The notes under the pieces: generated by a model
What the model saw: only the letters and a program-made list of their open reading frames with translations
What the model was told of the DNA's origin: nothing
Databases searched by the model: none
Position numbers and translations under genes: made by a program
NCBI GenBank assembly: GCA_029747585.1
Contig: JAPEVF010000477.1
Location: 1-35,188, forward strand
DNA: 35,188 bases
Reading direction: 5' to 3'
DNA from: Pleurotus djamor
Lineage: Eukaryota; Basidiomycota; Agaricomycetes; Agaricales; Pleurotaceae
Shown here: piece after piece, positions 1 to 9,049 of the stretch
Layout: each line of letters starts with the position of its first letter
How positions within the stretch are numbered: the first letter of the stretch is position 1

Positions 1-679
1 GGAGTCTGCAGAGCCTGGATGCAAGTGATAATGAGATTATGGTCACAGACGTGGAGAGAGATAGAAGATTGCTCACCCTGTACGGCAAGCATATCGCGCC
101 CAANTANGGCATCCTCGCTGGCAGAGCGGTCANTCTAGTTTAGGATCGGCGGCGATATGGATGGAATTAGGANTCCTGATCAGCATCGTCGTGGCTCTGG
201 CCGTAGGCATCCCAGTACGCAGCGTCGTCAGCGTCTGCGCCGTCGTTGCGGGNATCAATGAGGGGTTCTTCGTGGAGAAACTGAAAGTGTGGGGACATGG
301 TAGAGGTGGAAGAGGTGCCTTGGGGAAACGGCATCTGATCTACAGTGTGAAAGTGCCACCGGGTAGCGGAGTCGTCCCAGAGAAAGACGAGGCGGATGGC
401 CGGTGTGGATGTTGTGCGGAGGTGGCAGTGTGCATACGGACCACTGTACGCGACGTCGACGGAATGCGCGAATGGCTGGGACGCCGCATATTCAATGAGC
501 CGATCGACGGCGGCGGCCGAGGTCTCCGTGGGCCAGGCGAGGTAGTCGTGGACGTTGTCGGGGTCGATGCGCAGGAAGTGATGCCGCTGCCTCGATGGGA
601 GAGAGAAGAGCTCGCTGGGGATGCTTGCGCCGGTCGCGATGTGGCTGACGAAGGTGTCAAGGGCTTCAAGAGGAGACAT
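1..679 (-). CDS. Conserved fungal hypothetical protein, 3' end beyond window
   Basis: I do not recognise a named family. The frame opens at the ATG complementary to 677-679 (MSPLEALDTF) and stays open for about 170 codons. The first 100 residues look like a small globular domain containing the segments LFSLPSRQRHHFLR and WHFHTVDQMPFPQ. An acidic low-complexity tail follows with the motif AAYWDAYG. The literal frame stops at 167-169, but if the Ns at 173, 133, 107 and 104 are treated as spurious single-base insertions it runs on into a second similar motif, EDAYWARY. A probable donor (GTGAGC) follows, with an acceptor (CCAG) near position 15, so the gene probably continues past the left edge. 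One further one-base discrepancy seems to remain near 90-95. The start lies only 39 bp from that of the divergent neighbour. I see no catalytic motif and assign no function. Confidence 0.6.
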
Positions 680-718
680 TGCATCACATGACCTCCAATC
701 TTTCTCTCTCTCTCTGTC

Positions 719-1282
719 ATGCGTCTCCTTCCCTTTGCATTGCAGTTTCTCCTTCCCGTCCTTGCCTTGGCCCAGGTAAGCGAGGCCCTTGTACATGCTT
801 GTAGCTTGGCACTCAAAGGACTGCTCTAGGAAACAACTCGAGGAGGCGGAAATGGCAACGGCAACGGCAATGGAAATAACGTCCAACTGTCCACCTCCAT
901 CATCGTCGAGGTCACCCTCGGTCCAGACAGAGCAGAATCATCCGTCACCCGCACCCAAGTCGTCACCATAACCCAGCAGACATCCGCATCCTCCGCCCAG
1001 CCCACAGGCGATCGTGCAAGTGCAAGTGGGTCCCAGTCAGCCAGCGGCAGCGGCGGCAACAATTCCCCGGCAAGGACAACATCAACCACCCCTCGCAATC
1101 TGCCCACCGCAAGCGTAGATGCAGGTCAAACACACAGTGCTCCCATACCGGGTGCAAGGCAGGGCGGTGGCATATACGGCCCAGACGACAGCTACATCGC
1201 AGCAGCATCAACCCTCTCACGCAACGCTGCTCTTTTGGGTCTGGGAGGTTTCGTAGCGGGTGGTCTTGTCATGGTCCTCTAA
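719..1282 (+). CDS. Small secreted Ser/Thr-rich protein with probable GPI-anchor signal
   Basis: Two exons (719-775 and 830-1282) joined by a 54-bp GT-AG intron encode 169 residues. Exon 1 is almost exactly a signal peptide: MRLLPFALQFLLPVLALAQ. The mature part starts with a Gly-Asn repeat, then a beta-like segment (STSIIVEVTL), then a long Ser/Thr/Ala/Gly-rich stretch typical of O-mannosylated fungal surface proteins. The C-terminus is a hydrophobic stretch (NAALLGLGGFVAGGLVMVL) ending at the stop with no charged tail, as in GPI-attachment signals. The protein is therefore probably exported to the plasma membrane or cell wall. No enzymatic domain is visible. The signal peptide, intron and hydrophobic end fit together well; the function is unknown. 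Confidence 0.75.
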
Positions 1283-1642
1283 GCTATTAAAAATTATGCG
1301 CATAGACACTTTCATTCTGCTCAGGGACTTTGCATACGTATACGTACATACACCACGCACAAGTATTTTCTTGTATAGGACTTTTTTTNCGCTCGCATTC
1401 CCTACGTACCTTACCTTCCTTAATCACCCACCACGAACCTGTCGCCCCATTTGCCACGAACTGTACCCTACAGACTGCTGGAGCGCATGACTTGGGTCCC
1501 AGCATCTTTTGTACCACGTGCAACTACATTCTCTGCTTTTCGTCACGGTTGTCGTCCCAATTGGAATTTAGTTCTTCGCTCTACAAGCGTCCATCGATAC
1601 CATCGGATTCACACCCACACTACCAACACCAACTTGACCAAC
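1283..1642. other. Intergenic: secreted-protein 3' end and MYG1 leader
   Basis: This holds the 3' flank of the secreted-protein gene and the 5' leader of MYG1. It contains a T run with an N at 1389 and a pyrimidine-rich stretch before the MYG1 start. I see no convincing gene here. Confidence 0.5.
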
Positions 1643-3159
1643 ATGACAGACCAGGAAACCGCCAACAAAAGACACAACGCAGCAAAGGTCAGTCGATCTC
1701 CGTGTGCAGGAGTTGTGAACAACTAGCCAATGATAGTGAGCAGATTATTGGCACGCATAGTGGGACCTTTCACTGCGATGAGGCTCTCGCTGTGTTTTTG
1801 CTCCGACAAACGCATGCGTATCATGAATCTGGCAAGTCGAGCCCCTTCCCCCCTCTGCACACAGCCCAGAGACTGATTGATCTGGTGTCCTTCAGCGGTG
1901 AGACGTAGCCGAGACCCTGCCGTCCTTGGTACCTGCGACATCGTCGTGGACGTCGGTGCTGTCTACGACGAGAGCAAGTTATTGTTTGATCACCACCAAC
2001 GGGGGTTCACAGAAGTCTTCGGGTATGGGTTCAACACGAAACTCTCATCCGCCGGGCTGGTGTACAAGTAAGCATCTACCCATCGTGCATTCATCGAACC
2101 TATTCTTATAATGATGGTTGCAGACACTTTGGCAAAGAGGTTATCGCGAATATGACGAGCATTCCGAGTGATGATGCGAAGATTGAGGTGTTGTGGTTGA
2201 AATTGTACAAGGTTGGTGCATCGCTGTCTTCTTGATGGGACTGGGAATTTCGTTGGCTCAGTTGAAACAAACAGGAATTCATCGAGGCCATTGATGCCAT
2301 CGACAACGGTATCTCGCAGTACCCCGCAGACCTCAAGCCGCTCTACCGAAACCGCACAGACCTCTCAAGTCGTGTGGCTGCCATCAACCCTGCGTGGAAT
2401 GAAGAATTCTCTGATTCCAAACAAGATGTACGCGCCCTTCCTTCCCAACGTCATGACAATTTGAACACCTTACGCATATTCTGTTGTATGTAGGTTCTAT
2501 TCGAAAAAGCGTCGAAGTTGACTGGAGAAGAGTTCTCTGGGCGCTTGAAGTACTACGCTAATGCTTGGCTCCCCGCTCGGGAACTACTCATTGAATCCAT
2601 CGCAAAGAGCAGGAGCGTTGACCCCATTGGGAAGATCATTGTGTTTGATCGATTCCTTCCTTGNAAGGTACGCCGCCTCTTCCTTTTATCTCTCCTCCAA
2701 ATTTCATGTCTCAGATTTCGGTTTCGCGACGAGAGGAAGGAACGAAGGCTGACGACACCCCCTCTATCCCTCTCCCTGATTATAGGAACACCTCTTCGAA
2801 CTGGAAGAAAAACAAGAAACCCCCGATGGCGTTAAAGCCATCTACGTCATCTACCCAGATGAGTCCGCCAACGCGTGGCGTATTCAAGCTGTACCCGTCA
2901 CGCCGGAGAGTTTTGAGAGTAGGAAGGCGTTGCCGGCTGCGTGGAGGGGGTTGAGGGATGCAGAGTTGTCGAAGGTTATGGGTATCGAAGGAGGGATTTT
3001 CGTACATGCGAGTGGGTTTATTGGAGGTACGCGATCTTTTTTTTCTTTTTCTTCTTGATTGGAACGCTGGTGTGGAGTGGTGTACTGATGGTGGTGTTTG
3101 TAGGTAATCATACGAAGGAGGGCGCGATGAAGATGGCTGTTGATGCGTTGGCGATGTGA
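1643..3159 (+). CDS. MYG1: MYG1 family exonuclease
   Basis: Eight exons (1643-1687, 1744-1831, 1896-2067, 2124-2211, 2275-2427, 2494-2667, 2786-3026, 3104-3159) encode 338 residues, the usual MYG1 (UPF0160) length. Family motifs appear in order: GTHSGTFHCDEALA near the N-terminus, CDIVVDVGAVYD, the DHH-phosphoesterase-like FDHHQRGF, KLSSAGLVYKHFG, and near the end GGIFVHASGFIGGNHTKEGA. The His/Asp residues of the first and third motifs are the expected metal ligands. Animal MYG1 is a 3'-5' RNA exonuclease found in nucleus and mitochondria; a similar role here is inference. Intron 2 (1832-1895) starts with GC (GCAAGT) rather than GT, and only this joins YHES to AVRRSRD in frame. The N at 2664 falls in a codon that is probably Trp. 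Confidence 0.95.
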
Positions 3160-3324
3160 ATCTTCTGCATGTCTAGGTATTGCATTACTTCTGAATCGCC
3201 CTTTGAGTGAACTAACGACAGTCTTTTCGTACAGGTATCTTGATCGAAATCCACTGCAGTAAATGAAGTCATCACAAGCATCGATAATTCGATGCTGTAC
3301 TCATGAAATGAGTACTATCCCCCT

Positions 3325-3436
3325 TACTACNNAAGTAGTANGCNTAGACCCGNAAACGGGCCTTCATCGTCGAATAATGGACGATATACAGCCTTGTATN
3401 GGCTGTTCCATACCAGTTGTGGTGTACACGTACCAC
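3325..3436. repeat. Run of five short inverted repeats
   Basis: Five small hairpins lie end to end: TACTAC/GTAGTA (3325-3330, 3335-3340), CCCG/CGGG (3349-3352, 3357-3360), ATCGTC/GACGAT (3366-3371, 3380-3385), ACAGCC/GGCTGT (3388-3393, 3401-3406) and GTGGT/ACCAC (3419-3423, 3432-3436). Six of the window's Ns fall in or beside the first, second and fourth. The role is unknown. Confidence 0.6.
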
Positions 3437-3448
3437 GTACCACGTATC
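3428..3448. repeat. Three tandem 7-bp units (ACGTACC)
   Basis: Two exact ACGTACC units are followed by one variant, ACGTATC. They overlap the last inverted repeat of the adjacent cluster. Confidence 0.7.
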
Positions 3449-4150
3449 GGAGGTGTTGAGTAATACATGTGGCTTCAGCCTTCGATCTCTCCCTCGATCG
3501 TCTCGTTTCGTCGAGGCGAATTAACTCCCAGACCGAACCTGAAGTTTCTTTTGAACGGCGAGAACTCGATGTTCTGTTGAGTCCCCGGCGACACGCTTAG
3601 TGTACTCTATCCTCTATCGGTCACCGGTGTGTCGGTACGTACTTGGTACGTTATACGTTGTTGATTCCATTTTTACATGCTATGTAGCCCGAGCCCACAA
3701 TACCGATCACTTACTGAAGCGTGTCGGCGGTAGTGACACGAGGCGGTCAGACAGATGAAGACATCGGCAAAGCTGCGTACCGTCTTCACATTTCAAAACG
3801 TTTCACCCTTGTTGCTTGCTTGCTTGCTGTACTGATCTACTCCTCAAGCCTCAAGGCCTCGCTCCTCTCTGCTCTTCACTTCATGATTATGCGACGGCGA
3901 TGATGTGACTGGTCTTTTTCTTGTTCTTGAAGTTTGATCGGCTCACGCACCACGCCCCATGCACATCGCACATCACACAATGCGCGTGTCGTTCCAAACT
4001 TTCCGGGCATGCTCAAGGCGCATTTCTGGTAATGCGGCAGACGACACGAAACCTCCCGGATTTGATTTTTGGACTTTCCCATATCTTCTACGCTAGGACG
4101 CTAGGACTGGACACCTAGAACCGAGAAGTCGAACGCTACTCTCTCCGCAT

Positions 4151-4185
4151 CCATCCTCCATCCTCCATCTTCCGTCTTCCGTATT
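4151..4185 (+). repeat. Five tandem 7-bp units in leader of MARVEL-like gene
   Basis: CCATCCT occurs twice, followed by CCATCTT, CCGTCTT and CCGTATT. The units form a pyrimidine-rich tract 90-120 bp upstream of the ATG at 4274, probably in the promoter or 5' UTR. Confidence 0.7.
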
Positions 4186-4273
4186 CAGTTTCTTCAAGTT
4201 TCAAGCTCGAATTTCCCAACGACCTAACGACTTTGCTACGACCTACGTACCATACGCACACATACTGTGGACG

Positions 4274-5092
4274 ATGGCCCATTTCATCAAAGCGCACTAT
4301 CATCCCTTCTTATTCGCCCTCATGACGTTGTCGGCTATGGCGGAACTGGGACTTACGGCGTTTCTGATCAGTGCGGGGAACGAAAATGGGACGTGGCCTA
4401 GTGCGCGGTATCATTCTCTGTGAGTGCTTGCTTGCTACTATTCAATAATCATCAAATATCATTGTTATCCGTTTGGATTCGAATATTCATTGGCGTTTTG
4501 TATTTATATGGGACAGGTTGATTTTGTTTCTCTTCAATGCGGTGTGGACGGTTGCGTTCTCTACGGCGTATATGCTTTGGATTGTGGATGGAGCGGTGCA
4601 TCTGCTGGCGAGTATCGCTTCGTCGGTGATTTGGCTGTTGATTTCTTCGGTTCTGTGGGTGAGTTCTCCTTCATCACTTTTATTTTATGATTATTATTGA
4701 TTATTTCGCGTTGACCATACCATGCTTGTCCTGCATCATTGACTCGTGGCTACTTGTATCTGGCGTTTTGCAGGGTACGGCTGCGGGGGTTATGCATAAC
4801 ACCCGAACAGGTGGCAATTGCGCTCGTGTGGCTGCGATATCACGGTAAGCTACTATCTTTCCTTTACATGCCGCATCGTATATGCTAATCTCGGATCAAC
4901 TCAGGTGCAGACAGTCGCTCACTGTCGAGGCAATCGGATGGACAGAGTTTGGACTATGCCTTATAACCATGGTGCGTTGGTATCCGGACTTCTTGGTGCA
5001 CATGTATCGACTCGGCTTTGTAGTTCGCCACTTGCATCTGGGTGAGAACGGGACGAAGAAACTATGTGAGTGACTCTCGAAAGCTTGTATGA
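4274..5092 (+). CDS. MARVEL-like four-span membrane protein
   Basis: Five exons (4274-4419, 4517-4658, 4774-4844, 4905-4971, 5024-5092) encode 164 residues. Four hydrophobic segments are visible: FLFALMTLSAMAELGLTAFLI, a second around ILFLFNAVWTVAFSTAYMLW, a third around LLASIASSVIWLLISSVLW, and a fourth around FGLCLITMFATCIWV. A Cys-rich loop (NCARV, CRQSL) sits between the third and fourth, as in fungal MARVEL-domain proteins. These are usually plasma-membrane or vesicle proteins of unknown substrate. The last exon was chosen because splicing 4972-5023 completes the fourth helix; reading through the donor gives a hydrophilic tail instead. The product ends in a short basic tail. Confidence 0.8.
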
Positions 5093-5523
5093 ACCTGGAT
5101 AGTGGACTTATAAAAATTTGATGTGGAAACGAAACAGAGATCTAGTTATTATGCTTGATTCACTCGCTTTCTGAAGACCTTCTTTTGCTTTTACATATAC
5201 TTCTTTGTAGTTCGATGTAAATTATTATATTCAACCTGTTGTTATTGCCAAGAGATAGCTGAGGTATCTGATAATCAGACGGAACCAGATGATCAAACCG
5301 GACCTTGATCCAGAACAGGCTAGATTATCAGATAAAGGGGTGGACACCGTCCCGGGTGTATTTGGGTGGTGTGGTATACTTAGCTCTTCTTCCCAAAGCT
5401 GACTCTTTCTGCCAATGCGCCAGTGCTTGTGAATTTCGGTCTACACAATTCTCTCTCTTCACTAATCCTCTCTCTCTTTCCTCCCTCCCACTCTCCTGCT
5501 AATACTGCAGGCAAGCGATTGCC
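5093..5523. other. Intergenic with nested inverted repeat
   Basis: No coding region is seen. The notable content is the perfect 12-bp inverted repeat at 5265-5334 with a second inverted repeat nested inside. The right part is a CT-rich leader preceding 5524. Confidence 0.5.
5265..5334. repeat. Perfect 12-bp inverted repeat with nested repeat
   Basis: TATCTGATAATC (5265-5276) is matched by its exact reverse complement GATTATCAGATA (5323-5334). Inside the 46-bp spacer, GATCAA (5291-5296) pairs with TTGATC (5305-5310). The outer left arm is also nearly self-palindromic (TCTGAT-A-ATCAGA). It could fold as a branched hairpin or be a tiny terminal-inverted-repeat element; no clear target-site duplication is visible. 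Confidence 0.7.
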
Positions 5524-5908
5524 ATGCTCCAAGAACCCGAAACGGATTATCGTCGTTCTTCGTGCGACGAGCTGCTCTCGCATGCTCAGGACGATGCGAG
5601 CGACAGGGAATCGACGGTTTCTTCGACGAGTTCGTCTCATGAATCGGCGACACCGGTACCACGACGACGAGCGGCGAATGTGCAGAGTCATAAGTATCGA
5701 GCGTTCGTTATTCGCCTTATAGCACTTCTATGTGCGTGCTCGTTGAGTGTAGGGAGTCATTAGTACGTGTTCACCTCGTCTACCACGTTTCACTTCTCAC
5801 ATTGTGGGGTGTAGTGCTTCATACGTGCTCGGTCCATTGAAGAGTCAAGTCGGTGGTCGAAGAGGATTAGTATCTGAGCCTCGGGCTAGTCCTGTTCAGT
5901 TCGTGTAG
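5524..5908 (+). pseudogene. Truncated MFS transporter remnant, N-terminus and first helix only
   Basis: Two exons (5524-5762, 5815-5908) give about 110 residues. The N-terminus is a hydrophilic Ser-rich cytosolic segment, followed by one transmembrane helix (FVIRLIALLCACSLSVGSHY) and YASYVLGPLKS. From memory, that last string is how the first helix-loop of one fungal MFS family reads. After LKS the frame becomes unrelated (QVGGRRGLVSEP) and stops 23 codons later. The other eleven expected helices are absent, and the HSP90 promoter begins about 120 bp downstream. The intron retains good splice sites, so decay may be recent or a short protein may still be made. It is not a displaced exon of the MFS gene at 11832-13559, whose own first helix is complete and different. 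Confidence 0.6.
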
Positions 5909-6031
5909 GTCCTGGTACTTAGTAGTTCGTGTCGAGGGGTAGCTCAGGAGGAGGGGCGCTTATGCGTCCTTCCCGATTGAGGAATTGATGTCTGCTTTGA
6001 TCGTTCTAGCAAATTCCACGATTTGCCTCAA

Positions 6032-6046
6032 AGAATCTTCCAGAAC
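6032..6046 (+). promoter_or_regulatory. Perfect three-unit heat-shock element of HSP90
   Basis: AGAATCTTCCAGAAC matches nGAAnnTTCnnGAAn exactly (GAA 6033-6035, TTC 6038-6040, GAA 6043-6045). A weaker TTC-containing copy lies just upstream (6003-6017). The position, directly before a TATA box and the HSP90 gene, fits binding by heat-shock factor Hsf1. Confidence 0.8.
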
Positions 6047-6061
6047 TAATCTACTCATCTT

Positions 6062-6068
6062 TATAAAA
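6062..6068 (+). promoter_or_regulatory. TATA box of HSP90
   Basis: TATAAAA lies 16 bp after the heat-shock element and 150 bp before the ATG. Transcription would then begin some 30 bp downstream, giving a leader of roughly 120 nt. Confidence 0.7.
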
Positions 6069-6217
6069 GGACGCGCAAATTCGATGGCATCTACAAGTTT
6101 TCTTTCACCTCCATCACCCCATCTTCTTTTCGTTTCAACCCAAAAACAACGTTCGTACATCGTTCACCTCCTCTCATACCCACTTGACTCACCCTTCTGC
6201 CCACCCCATACAGCACC

Positions 6218-8702
6218 ATGGCCTCTGAAAGCTTTGGATTCCAAGCTGAAATCAGCCAGCTGTTGGACTTGATCATCAGTACGCGTCTACCCTCTTATCA
6301 GGCCTTGGATCGTTCACTGACCCCCTCAATAGACACTTTCTACTCCAACAAGGAGATCTTCCTTCGTGAACTCATCTCCAACGCCTCCGATGCTCTCGAC
6401 AAAATTCGCTACGCGTCCCTCACCGATCCCTCGGTCTTGGACACCGAGAAGGATCTCTACATTCGCATAATTCCCGACAAAGAGAACAAGATCCTCTCTA
6501 TCCGTGATACCGGTATCGGTATGACCAAGGCCGATCTCGTCAACAACTTGGGTACCATCGCCAAGTCTGGCACCAAGGTGAGTACGATTTGAGTTACACA
6601 GCTTTGGACGGCGTCTGATTAGCTTCTTTAGGGATTCATGGAGGCTCTCAGCTCTGGCGCCGATATTTCTATGATCGGTCAATTCGGTGTCGGTTTCTAC
6701 TCTGCTTACCTCGTCGCCGAGCGAGTGCAGGTGATCACCAAGCACAACGATGACGAACAGTACATCTGGGAGTCTGCTGCTGGTGGTACCTTCACTATCA
6801 CGCTCGATGAGGTGAACCCTCGTCTCGGCCGTGGTAGTGAGATGCGTCTCTTCCTCAAGGAAGATCAGACCGAGTACCTTGAGGAGAAGAAGATCAAAGA
6901 TATCGTGAAGAAGCACTCCGAGTTCATCTCCTACCCCATCCAATTGGCTGTGACGAAAGAAGTTGAGAAGGTACGCTTTTTAAGTTTCGTCGATCTTTTA
7001 ACTATGCTGATACACTTTTTGTAGGAGGTCGAGGATGATGAGGAAGTTGAGGAGGAGAAGGAAGGTGAAGAGAAGCCCAAGATCGAGGAAGTCGACGACG
7101 ACGATGACAAGCCCAAGGAGAAGAAGACCAAGAAGATCAAGGAAACCGAGACGACCAACGAGGAGTTGAACAAGACGAAGCCCATCTGGACGCGCAATCC
7201 CCAGGATATCACTGCGGAAGAGTACTCGTCCTTCTACAAGAGTCTCACCAATGATTGGGAAGACCACCTCGCCGTCAAGCACTTCTCCGTCGAAGGTCAA
7301 CTCGAGTTCAAGGCCATCCTCTTCGTCCCCAAGCGGTAAGCCGTTTACATTACCCTTCATTTATCAATGGACGCGCTTCTAACTTATTTACAGTGCTCCA
7401 TTCGACCTCTTCGAGTCCAAGAAGAAGAGAAACAACATCAAGCTCTACGTTCGTCGCGTCTTCATCATGGACGACTGCGAAGACATCATCCCCGAATACC
7501 TCAACTTCGTCAAGGGTATCGTCGACTCTGAGGATCTCCCTCTCAACATCTCCCGTGAAACCCTCCAACAAAACAAGATCCTCAAGGTCATCCGCAAGAA
7601 CATCGTCAAGAAGTGCATGGACATGTTCTCCGAGATCGCCGAGGACAAGGAGAACTTCAAGAAGTTCTACGAGGCCTTCGGCAAGAACTTGAAGCTCGGT
7701 ATCCACGAGGATGCCCAAAACCGCAGCAAGCTCGCTGAATTCCTCCGCTTCTACTCTACCAAGTCGACCGATGAGCAAGTCTCCCTCAAAGGTACTTTAG
7801 TTTTGTTTCTGTGATCTTGAACGTAGACTTACATCCTTCGTCAGACTACATCACCCGTATGCCCGAGGTTCAAAAGACCATCTACTACCTCACTGGAGAG
7901 TCCCTCGCCGCCGTCCGTGACTCACCTTTCCTCGAAGTCCTCAAGAAGAAGGGCTTCGAAGTCTTGCTCCTCGTTGACCCCATCGACGAGTACGCCATCA
8001 CTCAGCTCAAGGAGTTCGAGGGCAAGAAGTTGGTCTGCGTGTCCAAAGAAGGTCTTGAGCTTGAGGAGACCGAGGAGGAGAAGGCCGCTCGTGAGGCTGA
8101 AATCTCCGCCTTCACTGACCTCTGCACGACTGTGAAGGATGCCCTTGGTGACAAGGTCGAGAAGGTCGTCGTCTCCAACCGTATCACCGACTCTCCTTGC
8201 GTTCTCGTCACTGGCCAGTTCGGTTGGTCCTCCAACATGGTGAGTTGACATCATCATTCATCACGAACTCCCTTGATTTCTAAATCAATTACAGGAACGT
8301 ATCATGAAAGCTCAAGCGCTCCGTGACTCGTCGATGTCATCGTACATGGCTTCCAAGAAGACCCTTGAGTTGAACCCTAAGAACCCCATCATCAAGGAAT
8401 TGAAACGCAAGGTTGCGGAAGACAAGGCCGACAAATCCGTTCGCGACTTGACCTACCTCCTTTTCGAGACTGCCCTGCTCACGTCTGGGTTCTCATTGGA
8501 GGATCCTACGTCGTTCGCGAAGCGTATCAACCGTATGATCTCGTAAGTTGCTTATCCCTCTTTGAGTGCTGTCGTGGATGCTCATTGTGTTTCCAGGCTC
8601 GGTCTTGACGTTGATGAGGAAGAGTCTGAGCCCGTTGTTGAGACTGAGGCCCCTGCTTCGTCAGAGGCGGCTGCCACCTCGGCCATGGAGGAGATTGACT
8701 AG
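6218..8702 (+). CDS. HSP90: Cytosolic HSP90 molecular chaperone
   Basis: Eight exons (6218-6278, 6333-6577, 6632-6970, 7025-7335, 7394-7791, 7845-8239, 8295-8542, 8597-8702) encode 700 residues. The N-terminal ATPase domain shows [21 protein letters not shown] (residues 26-46), DTGIGM and [15 protein letters not shown] charged Glu/Lys/Asp linker follows (exon 4). The middle domain has [20 protein letters not shown] and the catalytic-loop segment [19 protein letters not shown]. The C-terminal domain leads to an acidic tail. HSP90 folds kinases and transcription factors in the cytosol and docks TPR co-chaperones through its last five residues. Those residues are MEEID here, not the canonical MEEVD. 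Heat-shock regulation is indicated by the upstream element and TATA box. All introns but one are 53-55 bp. Confidence 0.99.
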
Positions 8703-9049
8703 ATTTGATGACCTCGCATTTTTCTTCTTACGCTGCTGTATTTTTTATCTTTGGTTTCCACGCATTACGCACATCTACACGCATCGAGCACCATCATAGT
8801 TACCTACTGTACAAACTTATGAAATGCAAGTCAAAATTTCCTGCTGAATCCTTGATAAGATTGGTTCTGCGAGCGGGCTGTCTGAGGCGCACGAATCGGG
8901 AATTGAAAGAGAGCGTGTGAACCCTGGGGCTTGCTCCTTCCATTCGCCTGCTGCCTGCCACCATCTCCCATTGTTCCCCTATATCAAGCCCTCTCTAATC
9001 AGGACGGACAGGACAATGGGCCCGCCTGTTCCCCTGCTATATTAACATA
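8703..9049. other. Intergenic: HSP90 3' flank
   Basis: This stretch is AT-rich just after the stop codon, then of mixed composition. I see no gene or clear signal. Confidence 0.5.

Larger units (their letters stand above)
3160..4273. other. Gene-free region of about 1.1 kb
   Basis: No supportable coding region on either strand. It holds the MYG1 3' flank, a cluster of small inverted repeats with six Ns (3325-3436), a run of four TTGC units (3812-3827), and the pyrimidine-rich leader of the next gene. Confidence 0.6.

Noticed and set aside
161..691. Plus-strand open frame of 176 codons opposite the first gene
   Set aside because: Composition is Gly/Val/Arg-rich with no motif. The minus-strand frame has protein-like sequence and the family-like AYWDAYG motifs.
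3325..3448. Possible CRISPR-like or satellite array
   Set aside because: The hairpins differ in sequence and there is no constant repeat with spacers. The organism is eukaryotic.
3812..3827. Four TTGC units
   Set aside because: This is a short microsatellite of a kind expected by chance in intergenic DNA.
4972..5073. Read-through end of the MARVEL-like gene (VRWYPDFLVHMYR...)
   Set aside because: Splicing 4972-5023 instead completes the fourth membrane helix, which the family requires.
6326..8257. Long minus-strand frames across HSP90
   Set aside because: They are codon-bias shadows of the highly biased HSP90 exons, rich in Leu/Val/Asp, with no motifs.
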